64,000 nt of DNA from Bog-473 sp963725895. Lineage in GTDB: Bacteria; Actinomycetota; Acidimicrobiia; Acidimicrobiales; RAAP-2. Location of the stretch: NCBI GenBank assembly GCA_963725895.1, contig CAVSAJ010000001.1, forward strand, positions 1,550,001 to 1,614,000. The letters are read 5' to 3'. This document shows positions 57,176-64,000 of this stretch, piece after piece. Position 1 is the stretch's first letter, and each line of letters starts with the position of its first letter. The notes beneath the pieces are model-generated. The model ran no database searches. It saw only the letters and a list, made by a program, of their open reading frames with translations, and was not told where the DNA came from. A program made the position numbers and the translations under genes.

Positions 57176-58062
57176 TACTTGGTGGTCGTCGTCGCTGATG
57201 GTTTGGTCGACGACGTGGTCGTCGAAGGCGGTGCACTCGTCGTGGTTGAGGACCTGGCCGCCGTGGTGGAGGTCGTCGACGGCACGCTCGTGGTGCTCGA
57301 CGTCGCAGAAGGCACAGTCGTCGTTGCGGCGGGTGCGGTCGTCGTTGTCGTCGACACCGGCTGGCTGCCACCGGCCAGCACCTGGACGAGGGCGAGACTC
57401 GTCGAGCCCGGAGGCTTGGGCAAGGAGGTGCTGTCGGGCACGAACCCCACCGTGATGAGCTGGCGGTCGGCGAACTTGAGGTCGGCGGGATGCAGGGTGG
57501 TGGCGCCACCTGTCTCTTCCTGCTCACCGTTCTTTTCGGTCTTCGTTGTCAGAATCCACGAGCGTGCCTTGACCTCGCCCACCTTGCCGGCATCGGGGGT
57601 GCCGGCCGCGCACTTCTGACCGTTCGTGTACTCGTGCGAGGTGGAGGACGGGTACTTCAACATCGTGTTCGTCAAGGTGAGACCCGTGTACCCGTCGGCG
57701 AACTTCCCCAACGTCGCGTTGTTTCCCGCCTCGCTCGAGCTGTTTGGAGCGATTTTGAGGACTCCGTCGCCGGTCGTCGTCAGACCGGTCTTCGCGGTCG
57801 ACGGCGAGGCTGGGAGCGCGGGCTGCGTCGTCCCGCAGATGTCGATGGCGAGTCCGGCATGCCACGTCGTGCCGACGGCGGGCTCGACGACTGGTGCGAT
57901 CTGGTTGTAGTGATACTTGGCGAACGCCACCGATCCCAGCCCGACCAGCACGATCACCAGGAGCGCGGCATACCAGTTCACAGGCATCTGCCCGCGATAG
58001 GTGGCGCCTCCACCTGTCGCGGCGGCGCGTGCGACCGACCTCCCAGAGGAACTTCTCGCCAT
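57175..58062 (-). CDS. Membrane-anchored protein with Thr/Ser-rich tail, unknown
   Basis: A 295-residue protein with a short basic N-terminus, one membrane helix (WYAALLVIVLVGLGSVAFAKY), a conserved-looking extracytoplasmic domain (TWHAGLAIDICGTTQPALP..., HEYTNGQKCAAGTPDAGKVGEVKARSW, LITVGFVPDSTSLPKPPGS) with two Cys, and a 70-residue low-complexity end TTTTTAPAATTTV..SSTTTSAPPSTTTSS. Such Thr/Ser tails are often O-glycosylated in actinobacteria. I do not recognise the domain. Its stop overlaps the ATG of the pyrophosphorylase gene, so it is probably an envelope component of the same operon. ATG at 58062; a TTG at 58074 is an alternative. Confidence 0.75.
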   Translation of the reverse strand: MARSSSGRSVARAAATGGGATYRGQMPVNWYAALLVIVLVGLGSVAFAKYHYNQIAPVVEPAVGTTWHAGLAIDICGTTQPALPASPSTAKTGLTTTGDGVLKIAPNSSSEAGNNATLGKFADGYTGLTLTNTMLKYPSSTSHEYTNGQKCAAGTPDAGKVGEVKARSWILTTKTEKNGEQEETGGATTLHPADLKFADRQLITVGFVPDSTSLPKPPGSTSLALVQVLAGGSQPVSTTTTTAPAATTTVPSATSSTTSVPSTTSTTAARSSTTTSAPPSTTTSSTKPSATTTTK

Positions 58063-58076
58063 GGCGGGACGCAACC

Positions 58077-58874
58077 CTACAACCTGACGGGGTGCCCCCC
58101 GGCGGCAGGCTCGCCTTGGAGCAGGTCACGGTACAGAGCCGCCGTCTCGGGGTGAAGGCAGCCGAGGCGCGACGACGACGGGGTCGCTCGGCCAGGCCAA
58201 CACCGCATCCCGCCGTGCGACCCGCCGTCGTCACCGGCGAGCGCGAGCAACTGCGACATCGTGCGCGGGAGGCGAGTCCGGTCGCCCTGAGCCGCAGTGG
58301 CGACCAGCAGGCTGCGATAGAGACGTTCGTCGAACGGGCAGACCACGAGCGCCCGACGCACCATCCATTCGGCCACCTCGGCGCGACCGGTCTCGGCGTA
58401 CGCCGTGGCCCCACGGACCGCCACGTCCACCACCGACGACTCGATACCGCTGCGAGTGCCGTCGAAGACGGCCCAGTCGGCCCTCCGCAGTCCGCCGAAG
58501 AGTGGGCCTCGGACCAGCCGCATGGCCTGGAGTAGCTCGTAGGGTCCATTCGCCGCGGCGAGGGATGCGAAGCGCTCGACGTCCGTCGTGACCGAGTCGC
58601 TCAGCCGGAGGTCGACGCCACGAGGGAGATGCAGGCGACCTTCGGCGTCCCCACCGAGCGCCCGGCGGGCATCCGACGCGGTCGAATGCACGGTGGACAA
58701 CGACACCGGCCGTTCGGGCCAGAGCGCCAGGGACCACTCACCATGGCGGACGCCACCGCGGTGAAACGCGAGATAGACCACGAGCTCGCGCGCGGCGGAG
58801 CGGCGAAACGGTTCGGCCGCGCCATGAACGACGACCGGACCGAGGACGGCGACTTCGACGGTGCCCTGAGTCAC
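58077..58874 (-). CDS. BTAD-containing transcriptional regulator (SARP-like, short)
   Basis: A 265-residue protein with a winged-helix OmpR-like start (VAVLGPVVVHGAAEPFRRSAARELVVYLAFHRGGVRHGEWSLALWPERPVSLSTVHSTASDARRALG) and a bacterial transcriptional activation domain (FASLAAANGPYELLQAMRLVRGPLFGG, ERLYRSLLVATAAQGDRTRL). SARP-type regulators activate metabolite clusters. The C-terminal 60 residues are less regular, and a local indel is possible there. It is divergent from the DUF2142 gene with 204 bases between. Whether it controls the DUF2142 or glycan genes is not shown. Confidence 0.8.
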   Translation of the reverse strand: MTQGTVEVAVLGPVVVHGAAEPFRRSAARELVVYLAFHRGGVRHGEWSLALWPERPVSLSTVHSTASDARRALGGDAEGRLHLPRGVDLRLSDSVTTDVERFASLAAANGPYELLQAMRLVRGPLFGGLRRADWAVFDGTRSGIESSVVDVAVRGATAYAETGRAEVAEWMVRRALVVCPFDERLYRSLLVATAAQGDRTRLPRTMSQLLALAGDDGGSHGGMRCWPGRATPSSSRLGCLHPETAALYRDLLQGEPAAGGHPVRL

Positions 58875-59078
58875 GGGGCAGAACGGTCGGCGCGGCCCCG
58901 CGAAAGGCGCAGAGATCTACGACCACCAGCCTCCATCAGTACCTGAGAGCACGCGGTTCAGTAGTTTCGACGCCATGCGTTCCGTACTGCGCCGCCACGA
59001 CCCGGAGACGTGCCTGCGTGACAGGGTCGATCCCTCGGGCACCGAGGTGCAGCACACCGTCGCTTTCAGGACGCCGTA

Positions 59079-60743
59079 GTGGCACACAAAGCAACGGCGC
59101 GGATGCCGTCATTTTGGCGCGCCTGGCTGATCACGTTCGCCTCCTTCGTCGTCGTCGGCACCGCGTGGAGCGTGGCACAGCCGATCTTCGCCGGTGCCGA
59201 TGAAGCCCAGCACGCAGCTCAGAGCGAAGCAGTCTGGTCGGGGCAGTTCCTTCCCCCCCTCACGTTGAAGGTCGGGTCGCAAATCGAGTCCGGAGTTGAG
59301 CACGTACCCGTCTTCGCGGCGGGCGAGAGTTGCTACGACGTCAATCACGCCGTCTCGGCCAAGTGTGACAAGACGTCGCTTGTCGGAACGGCCCGTGCCG
59401 GAGAGATCGACAACTATGTGAGCCGGGAGCCACCTCTCCCCGCGCTGCTCACGGGCCTGCCGTTCTTTTTGGCGCCGAACCGGACGGGGTTCTATCTGTC
59501 GCGATTCCTGACATCCGTGCTGGGAGCCGCATTGCTCGCGACCGCCGTCTCGCTCGCTTGTTCCCGGCGCCGCCCCCTTCTGCTGATGGGCATCCTGGTC
59601 GCCGCGACGCCGTCCTTCATTGCCGAGTTCGGGGTTCTCGGCTCGAGTCAACTCGAGATCGGCGCCGCATTGGTGCTCTGGGTGGCTGCGACGCTCATCG
59701 TGACGGACGAACCAGTCACGACCACGATCGCCGCCATCCTCACGGGATCGACGGTCCTGCTCCTCCTTTCGAGACCGGCCTCCATCATCTACGCGGCTCT
59801 GGCGTTCTTGGTCCTTGTTGCCTGCGCGGGGAAAGCGAAGCTGGGGCGTCTTGCGGCACTGCGGGTGTTCTGGCCGATGGTGGGTGTTCTGACGCTCGTC
59901 CTGCTGGTGGCTCTCTGGTGGTTGGTCTTCGCCGAAGCTCCAGCCAATCCCAACTACCTCACGGACAACCATCTCCCGCACATCACGGCATGGGCCGGCC
60001 GGATTTCCTTCGCGTTGGGGTACGCGTGGGACTTCTGGGCGCAGATGATCGGTGCCATCGGCACGAACGAGTACAGCGGACCGGCGTGGTTGGCGATCGT
60101 GTGGACGATGCTGGCCGGCGGATTCGTCCTCCCGGGCGTGGTGCTGGCGAGCCGCCGTCGAGCGGCTGCCATCGGCGGAGTGCTGGTCGTCCTCCTCGTG
60201 CTCCCCGTGGCGGCACAGGCCTATTACGTGTCGACGGTCTCGCTCACGTGGATGGGCCGCTACGACACGCCAGTCTTCGTCGGACTCATCGTGTTCGCTG
60301 CCGGCGCGATAGAGGGCAGGCTCGCTCGGTCGGAAGTCAAGCGCCTGTTGCTGCTGGGCATCGCCACGGTGGCGCTGCTTCAGGTCATGGAGTTCGCCAG
60401 CACGCTTCGTCGCTACGTTGTCGGCACCAACGGGCCTCTGAACCCCCTCGGCTGGGCCAGCGGGTGGCACCCGCCGCAGATCGCGGCCTTGCCCCTCCTG
60501 TGCGTCGGGTCAGCGGTGATCGTGGGCGCCTATGGCGCCATGTGGTATCTGGGTCACATCACTCTCGCCAGCGAAGAATCACCGGCATGCGTCTCAGAGC
60601 CCTCGGACCCGGCCCCGGCCCCGGCCCCGGCCCCGGCCCCGGCCCCGGCCCCGGCCCCGGCCCCGGCTCAAAAGTATGCAAGTGCGACGGGGGGTGCCCC
60701 GGGCGAGACTGCCGGGGCGGCTGTGGACCCGGCGTCCCCGTAG
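59079..60743 (+). CDS. DUF2142-like polytopic membrane protein with poly-(Pro-Ala) tail
   Basis: A 554-residue membrane protein with 10-12 helices, beginning AWLITFASFVVVGTAWSVAQPIFAGADEAQHAAQ. The P.F.G.DE..H motif with Asp/Glu after the first helix is typical of DUF2142 and GT-C-type glycosyltransferases that use lipid-linked donors. Later segments are PLPALLTGLPFFLAP, SRFLTSVLGAALLATAVSLA and WMGRYDTPVFVGLIVFA. The last 50 residues are (PA)n then KYASATGGAPG, coded by a (GGCCCC)n run and by the antisense of the next gene, so the original stop may have been lost. GTG 59079 or ATG 59103. Confidence 0.8.
   Translation: MAHKATARMPSFWRAWLITFASFVVVGTAWSVAQPIFAGADEAQHAAQSEAVWSGQFLPPLTLKVGSQIESGVEHVPVFAAGESCYDVNHAVSAKCDKTSLVGTARAGEIDNYVSREPPLPALLTGLPFFLAPNRTGFYLSRFLTSVLGAALLATAVSLACSRRRPLLLMGILVAATPSFIAEFGVLGSSQLEIGAALVLWVAATLIVTDEPVTTTIAAILTGSTVLLLLSRPASIIYAALAFLVLVACAGKAKLGRLAALRVFWPMVGVLTLVLLVALWWLVFAEAPANPNYLTDNHLPHITAWAGRISFALGYAWDFWAQMIGAIGTNEYSGPAWLAIVWTMLAGGFVLPGVVLASRRRAAAIGGVLVVLLVLPVAAQAYYVSTVSLTWMGRYDTPVFVGLIVFAAGAIEGRLARSEVKRLLLLGIATVALLQVMEFASTLRRYVVGTNGPLNPLGWASGWHPPQIAALPLLCVGSAVIVGAYGAMWYLGHITLASEESPACVSEPSDPAPAPAPAPAPAPAPAPAPAQKYASATGGAPGETAGAAVDPASP
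60611..60664. repeat. Nine perfect GGCCCC repeats (GGGGCC on the minus strand)
   Basis: The 54-base run is uninterrupted. Read on the minus strand it is (GGGGCC)9, a G-quadruplex-forming type, and begins three bases after the stop codon of the secreted beta-propeller gene (60668). On the plus strand it codes the Pro-Ala tail of the DUF2142 protein. Confidence 0.9.
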
Positions 60744-62620
60744 GGCGCGATCTGACCTCCGGAGGTGGCCACGACGTAGCCGAGCCCATCGGGACTCACG
60801 GCGATGGCGTCCGCTTGACCTGAAACTCCTGGCACCACGTTTGGGCCGTAGAGGGGTGCGTCGCCGAAGGTCTTGATGGCTCCGGAGGCTGAGAGGAGGT
60901 AGTAGCCGAGACCGTCGGGGGTGGCCGCAATGGCGGTGACCCGCATTCCCGACGTCGCCGGCAGCCCTCCGAAATTCTGGGCATGCCCGAAGGTGAAGAC
61001 CTGCCCCGTCGACGTCGCGAGGTAGTAGCCGACCCCCGCCGGCGTCGGCGCGATGGCCACCACAGACCCCGAGTGTCTCCTGCCGACGAGTGATCCGAGG
61101 GCCGGCGCATTGGCGGGATAGACGGCGCCGTCCGATCCGGCGACCCAATACCCACCGGTCACCGGATCGACAGCGAGGCCGACGACACCGGTCGTCGATG
61201 ACGGCATCCCCACCGGCCTGGGTTGAGCCGTGGCATCCCCGAATGTCGACACACTCCCATCGGCCTGCACGACGTAGTAGCCCTGCCGGTCGGGCGTCAG
61301 CGCCATTCCCACGGCCGGGTCGGCGGCGGGAGTGGAGGCAGATCCCGCGGCGGCCGTCCCTCCGCTCACCTGCCCGTCCGAACTCAGGACGTCGTACCCC
61401 GAGCAATCGGCGCTGGCGGCGGGTTCCGGCTGCAGGCCGGAGCCGAGTGGCGTCTCGAGGCTCCAGATTCTGTAACCCCAGACACCCCACTCGGTGTCCA
61501 GATTGTGATTGGCCACCGTGTACATCATCGACAGCTCGTCCCCGTTCGGCATGTCGCCATCGGGCAAGCGGACGATTTCCGAGTTGTGGTTGAGCGAGTG
61601 TCCGGAGAGGCACGAGCCGATGTCTCCGAGAACTTGCCACGTACCGAGCCCGCTCAGCAGACCACTCTCGCTCATTGTGGCGACGGTCACCCAGGGGGTG
61701 ACGGGGGCCTCGTCGGCGTCCGGGTTCGGCGGGCCGCCGTCGTAGCTGATCACGATGTCACCTGTTGCGGCGTCGTAGGCGATTGATGCGTCGTCGGGCG
61801 GCCAGGCGAGTCCGGCTGTCGTCACCGCCTCAATCTTCTTGCCATTGGGCAACGCGACGAGACACTGCGGACACGGCCCCGACGCAGGCACGTTGGAGAG
61901 GTTCAGCTCCCGGAGCACGAGTCCCTCACTGGGCGAGGCGTCGGTCCCAGGACTGCCGGCGTTGGACATATACGTCACGAGGATGTGTCCGCTCTGGCCG
62001 AAGTCGACTGCCGCTGGTTGCCCGAGGCAGTACAAGTTGGGTGGGCAGTCATACGGGTACTGGTTGTGCCCGAAGTCGTCGGCGGTCTGCACAATGGGGG
62101 TCAAGTCCGGCGTCCAGGGCCCTGCTGGATTGTTGGCAAAGGCAATACCCAATTGGTTGCTGGAATTCGTGGGGGCGGACTCCGCGGTGAAGAGCAGAGC
62201 CCACTTGTACGGCTCCCCGCCGAAGCCAAACTTCCCCCCGATGACCTCCGGCTCACATGCGTGAATGCTGAAGTACCCGTGCGGATTTGGGTCATCCGCC
62301 GGTCCGAAAACGGTCTTCAGCGGGCCGTACTCCCACTGACCATTGATCAGGTGACCCACGGAGAGATACACGTTGTCGTGGACGACGTTGCTCTTGTAGT
62401 TCTCACAGTCGAACACGTCGCGCGTTGAGGGGCTCGTCTGAATCACGCTCGGGGCATACGTGTAGAAGTGCCCGACACCCGGGTCGATGCCGGTATAGAA
62501 GGTGCGGGTCGTCGGGCTCGGGAGGGCTGCTGCCTGCGCCAGGGGATCACCGGCCAGGAGAGTCGATGCGACGACCAAGAGGAGAATGCCCCACGCGGCC
62601 ACGTCGCGTATGAGTCGCAT
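60668..62620 (-). CDS. Secreted glycosidase-fold beta-propeller protein with GGIF-type repeats
   Basis: 650 residues: signal peptide (WGILLLVVASTLLAGDPLAQAA), then a propeller-like domain resembling GH43/GH68-type or DUF4185-like folds (TFYTGIDPGVGHFYTYAPSVIQTSPSTRDVFDCENY, GYFSIHACEPEVIGGKFGFGG, LYCLGQPAAVDF, SYDGGPPNPDADEAPVTPWVTVA, HNSEIVRLPDGDMPNGDEL). Catalytic carboxylates are not certain. The last third has five degenerate 43-residue repeats of GYYV...G.V.TFGDA and VGMALTPD, the same module as in the 11.9-14.1 kb protein. The gene overlaps the DUF2142 gene tail to tail by 76 bases. Probably a surface carbohydrate-binding or degrading protein. Confidence 0.78.
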   Translation of the reverse strand: MRLIRDVAAWGILLLVVASTLLAGDPLAQAAALPSPTTRTFYTGIDPGVGHFYTYAPSVIQTSPSTRDVFDCENYKSNVVHDNVYLSVGHLINGQWEYGPLKTVFGPADDPNPHGYFSIHACEPEVIGGKFGFGGEPYKWALLFTAESAPTNSSNQLGIAFANNPAGPWTPDLTPIVQTADDFGHNQYPYDCPPNLYCLGQPAAVDFGQSGHILVTYMSNAGSPGTDASPSEGLVLRELNLSNVPASGPCPQCLVALPNGKKIEAVTTAGLAWPPDDASIAYDAATGDIVISYDGGPPNPDADEAPVTPWVTVATMSESGLLSGLGTWQVLGDIGSCLSGHSLNHNSEIVRLPDGDMPNGDELSMMYTVANHNLDTEWGVWGYRIWSLETPLGSGLQPEPAASADCSGYDVLSSDGQVSGGTAAAGSASTPAADPAVGMALTPDRQGYYVVQADGSVSTFGDATAQPRPVGMPSSTTGVVGLAVDPVTGGYWVAGSDGAVYPANAPALGSLVGRRHSGSVVAIAPTPAGVGYYLATSTGQVFTFGHAQNFGGLPATSGMRVTAIAATPDGLGYYLLSASGAIKTFGDAPLYGPNVVPGVSGQADAIAVSPDGLGYVVATSGGQIAPYGDAGSTAAPAVSPGAPPVALAYF

Positions 62621-62858
62621 TGTCGGGTGGCAGCGCCTTTCTAAGATTGCGAGACGACCGGAATTGGGAGCCGCTGGAACGGGTCCTCGGTGGGCGCGCG
62701 CAATGTACCCGCTTCGTCACCCCCAATTCGGGACGCTCCGCACCGCCGGACTCACAATGGCTATTTTTCCTGCGTCTCCGCGGTGCCAACGTGCGGCCGT
62801 GCGGCCCACGCCTCAGGAAACGGGGCAAGGCCTGCGGGGTGTGGCGGGGGTGCCTGAG

Positions 62859-62932
62859 TGGGGGCGGAGGGATTCGAACCCTCACTGGGGACGGTTTAAG
62901 CGCCCTGCCTCTGCCAATTGGGCTACGCCCCC
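62859..62932 (-). tRNA. tRNA with anticodon UAA, class I shape
   Basis: A full cloverleaf of 74 bases: acceptor GGGGGCG with CGCCCCC, D arm GCC/GGC, anticodon stem GGGCG/CGTCC with loop CTTAAAC (anticodon TAA), a five-base variable loop CCAGT and T arm GAGGG TTCGAAT CCCTC, then A73; CCA is not encoded. UAA reads UUA (Leu), but leucine tRNAs normally have a long variable arm, so the identity is uncertain. Confidence 0.85.
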
Positions 62933-63150
62933 GGCGCCCCATTCTTGACCCAGCCAGGAGCGACCGTGAGGATGGCTTCTTGCCCACGACGTCTCTTGCC
63001 TGCAGCGTGAGATCGGCCGGACGACCATTCAGAACCCGCCCGTGGCGAGCGTCGTGTCGAACACCTGCCTCGGCGCATGGCGCAAGAGGCATCTGGCGAT
63101 CTCCTTCGGGCGCGCCGGACCCAGCCCGGCCTGACTCGATCGCCGAGCGT

Positions 63151-64000
63151 TCAGCCGGGGATGCCAGAGACGAGCGGCCGAGAGCGTTCGAGCACGGCCA
63201 GCTCCTGGTTGCGTGGAGCGTCCTCGAGACGCGTGCGGGCGCCGAAGGTCATGGTGGCTCGGCGCAGTGGATCCCACTTCGGCCACTCCCCGATCTCGTC
63301 GAAGCTCGGATTCCCTTCGGCCGCGAAGGCCAGCCACGCCCCCTGCATGTCTCGCGAGAGCCTCTCCACCTCGGGGCCACTGCCCGAAAAGATCTGAACG
63401 ACCGGGACGCGGACCGCTCCGAAGACGAAGGGGAGCTCGAGGGCGTGGCACGAGCCGAGAATTCCCCCGAAAGCGGGCGATTCCCACTCAAACAGGTACA
63501 TGAACGCCGGCGATCCTCGTGCAACGTGCGCCGCAGCCAGCTGAAGGCTCGGCCAGCGGAACACGAAGTCGGTTCCGACCGCAACCCAGATGTCGGTGGG
63601 ATCGACCTTCTCCCCGCGTTCGCGGCGAGCCGCGCGGTACGCGGCGATCACTTCACCTACATCTATGTCCGGCGCCGCGTTGGCGACCCATCGCCGCATC
63701 CCCTCCTCGTCCAGCGCCATCAGCGCCGGATTTCCCAACCCGAAAAGGGTCAATTCGTCACGGTTCGTCCCGATCAAGAGGTCGATTCCAGCCGAAGACC
63801 CGTTACCGACGGCCGCCAACGGATGCTCGGGAAGGAAGTGGCCGTCGATCACCGGCAGGAATGGCAGCGGGATCATCCCGGGATCGGGCCGTCGCCTCCC
63901 GATCTCCTCGGTGGCTGCGACGAGTTCCGCGGCGGGAATCGGCTCCAGCGACTTCCTGTCGCACTCGGCGATCCCGAGGACCGCCGCCAATCGATGCGCC
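63151..64000 (-). CDS. Type B carboxylesterase, C-terminal part (cut by the window end)
   Basis: The visible part is the C-terminal half of an alpha/beta-hydrolase esterase, probably para-nitrobenzyl esterase-like. LPFLPVIDGHFLPEHPLAAVGNG, LLIGTNRDELTLF (the acidic residue Glu of the triad region), YLFEWESPAFGGILGSCHALELPFVFG (catalytic His in CHALELPF), and WLAFAAEGNPSFDEIGEWPKWDP are family blocks. The nucleophile Ser (GESAG) lies beyond the window. The stop is at 63151 near several short terminal sequences; the start is missing. Exported or cytoplasmic location cannot be judged. Confidence 0.87.
   Translation of the reverse strand, partial: AHRLAAVLGIAECDRKSLEPIPAAELVAATEEIGRRRPDPGMIPLPFLPVIDGHFLPEHPLAAVGNGSSAGIDLLIGTNRDELTLFGLGNPALMALDEEGMRRWVANAAPDIDVGEVIAAYRAARRERGEKVDPTDIWVAVGTDFVFRWPSLQLAAAHVARGSPAFMYLFEWESPAFGGILGSCHALELPFVFGAVRVPVVQIFSGSGPEVERLSRDMQGAWLAFAAEGNPSFDEIGEWPKWDPLRRATMTFGARTRLEDAPRNQELAVLERSRPLVSGIPG

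Noticed and set aside
63029..63487. A short frame overlapping the esterase end
   Set aside because: It lies in the wrong phase of a well-supported esterase and has Arg/Gly-rich composition.

Overview
The window is GC-rich actinobacterial chromosome. Dense GTGA/ATGA-coupled operons, F420-dependent luciferase-family oxidoreductases together with F420 biosynthesis genes, a Mycobacterium-type sterol side-chain operon, DUF4349/ECF pairs, and secreted proteins built of GGIF.FGDA repeats suggest an uncultured member of class Acidimicrobiia. That placement is inferred from gene content, not from a phylogeny.

Layout. 1-4.6 kb: the end of an aa3-type cytochrome oxidase operon (ctaD end, ctaE, a 40-residue membrane peptide, a CtaG-like factor) faces a copper/thiol maturation operon (small membrane protein, TlpA-like, SCO-like, unknown). 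4.6-6.5 kb: a group II intron with an LtrA reverse transcriptase inserted just before the small membrane protein. 6.7-14.1 kb: an SRPBCC protein, a chagasin-like secreted protein, a five-repeat secreted protein, a FadD19-like acyl-CoA ligase and a beta-propeller protein with six C-terminal repeats. 14.2-15.6 kb: methionine aminopeptidase and a P-loop kinase-like protein.

15.6-33.2 kb is the metabolic core. It holds an igr-like operon (chsE2-chsH2-chsE1-chsH1-ltp2), a divergent CYP125-like P450, three luciferase-like oxidoreductases (one broken), an acyl-CoA dehydrogenase pair like FadE26/FadE27, and a FadA5-like thiolase. Five copies of a palindrome close to the mycobacterial KstR operator TnnAACnnGTTnnA lie upstream of fadD19, a luciferase-like gene, chsE2, cyp125 and the chsE4/fadA5 divergent promoter. 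Together these genes could activate, oxidise and shorten a sterol side chain under one TetR-type repressor encoded elsewhere. An accessory patch at 26.6-28.6 kb carries tandem repeats and two broken genes.

33-58 kb: the mannose/sugar-nucleotide and envelope region. It holds phosphomannose isomerase-like, Trm112, manB, CAAX protease, ftsH, an ECF sigma factor with a DUF4349 partner, a DUF5719-like protein, a very large GT2 glycosyltransferase, an SDR epimerase, three GT4 glycosyltransferases, an SDR, an AMP-ligase, cofD/cofE, a second epimerase and a sugar-nucleotide pyrophosphorylase. Nearly every gene from 41 to 55 kb contains reading-frame shifts although its protein is conserved across all frames. 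Sequencing indels are the simplest explanation.

58-64 kb: a BTAD regulator, a DUF2142 membrane protein ending in a (GGCCCC)9 tract, a secreted beta-propeller protein sharing the 12-14 kb repeat module, a class-I-shaped tRNA with a UAA anticodon, and a type B carboxylesterase cut by the window end.
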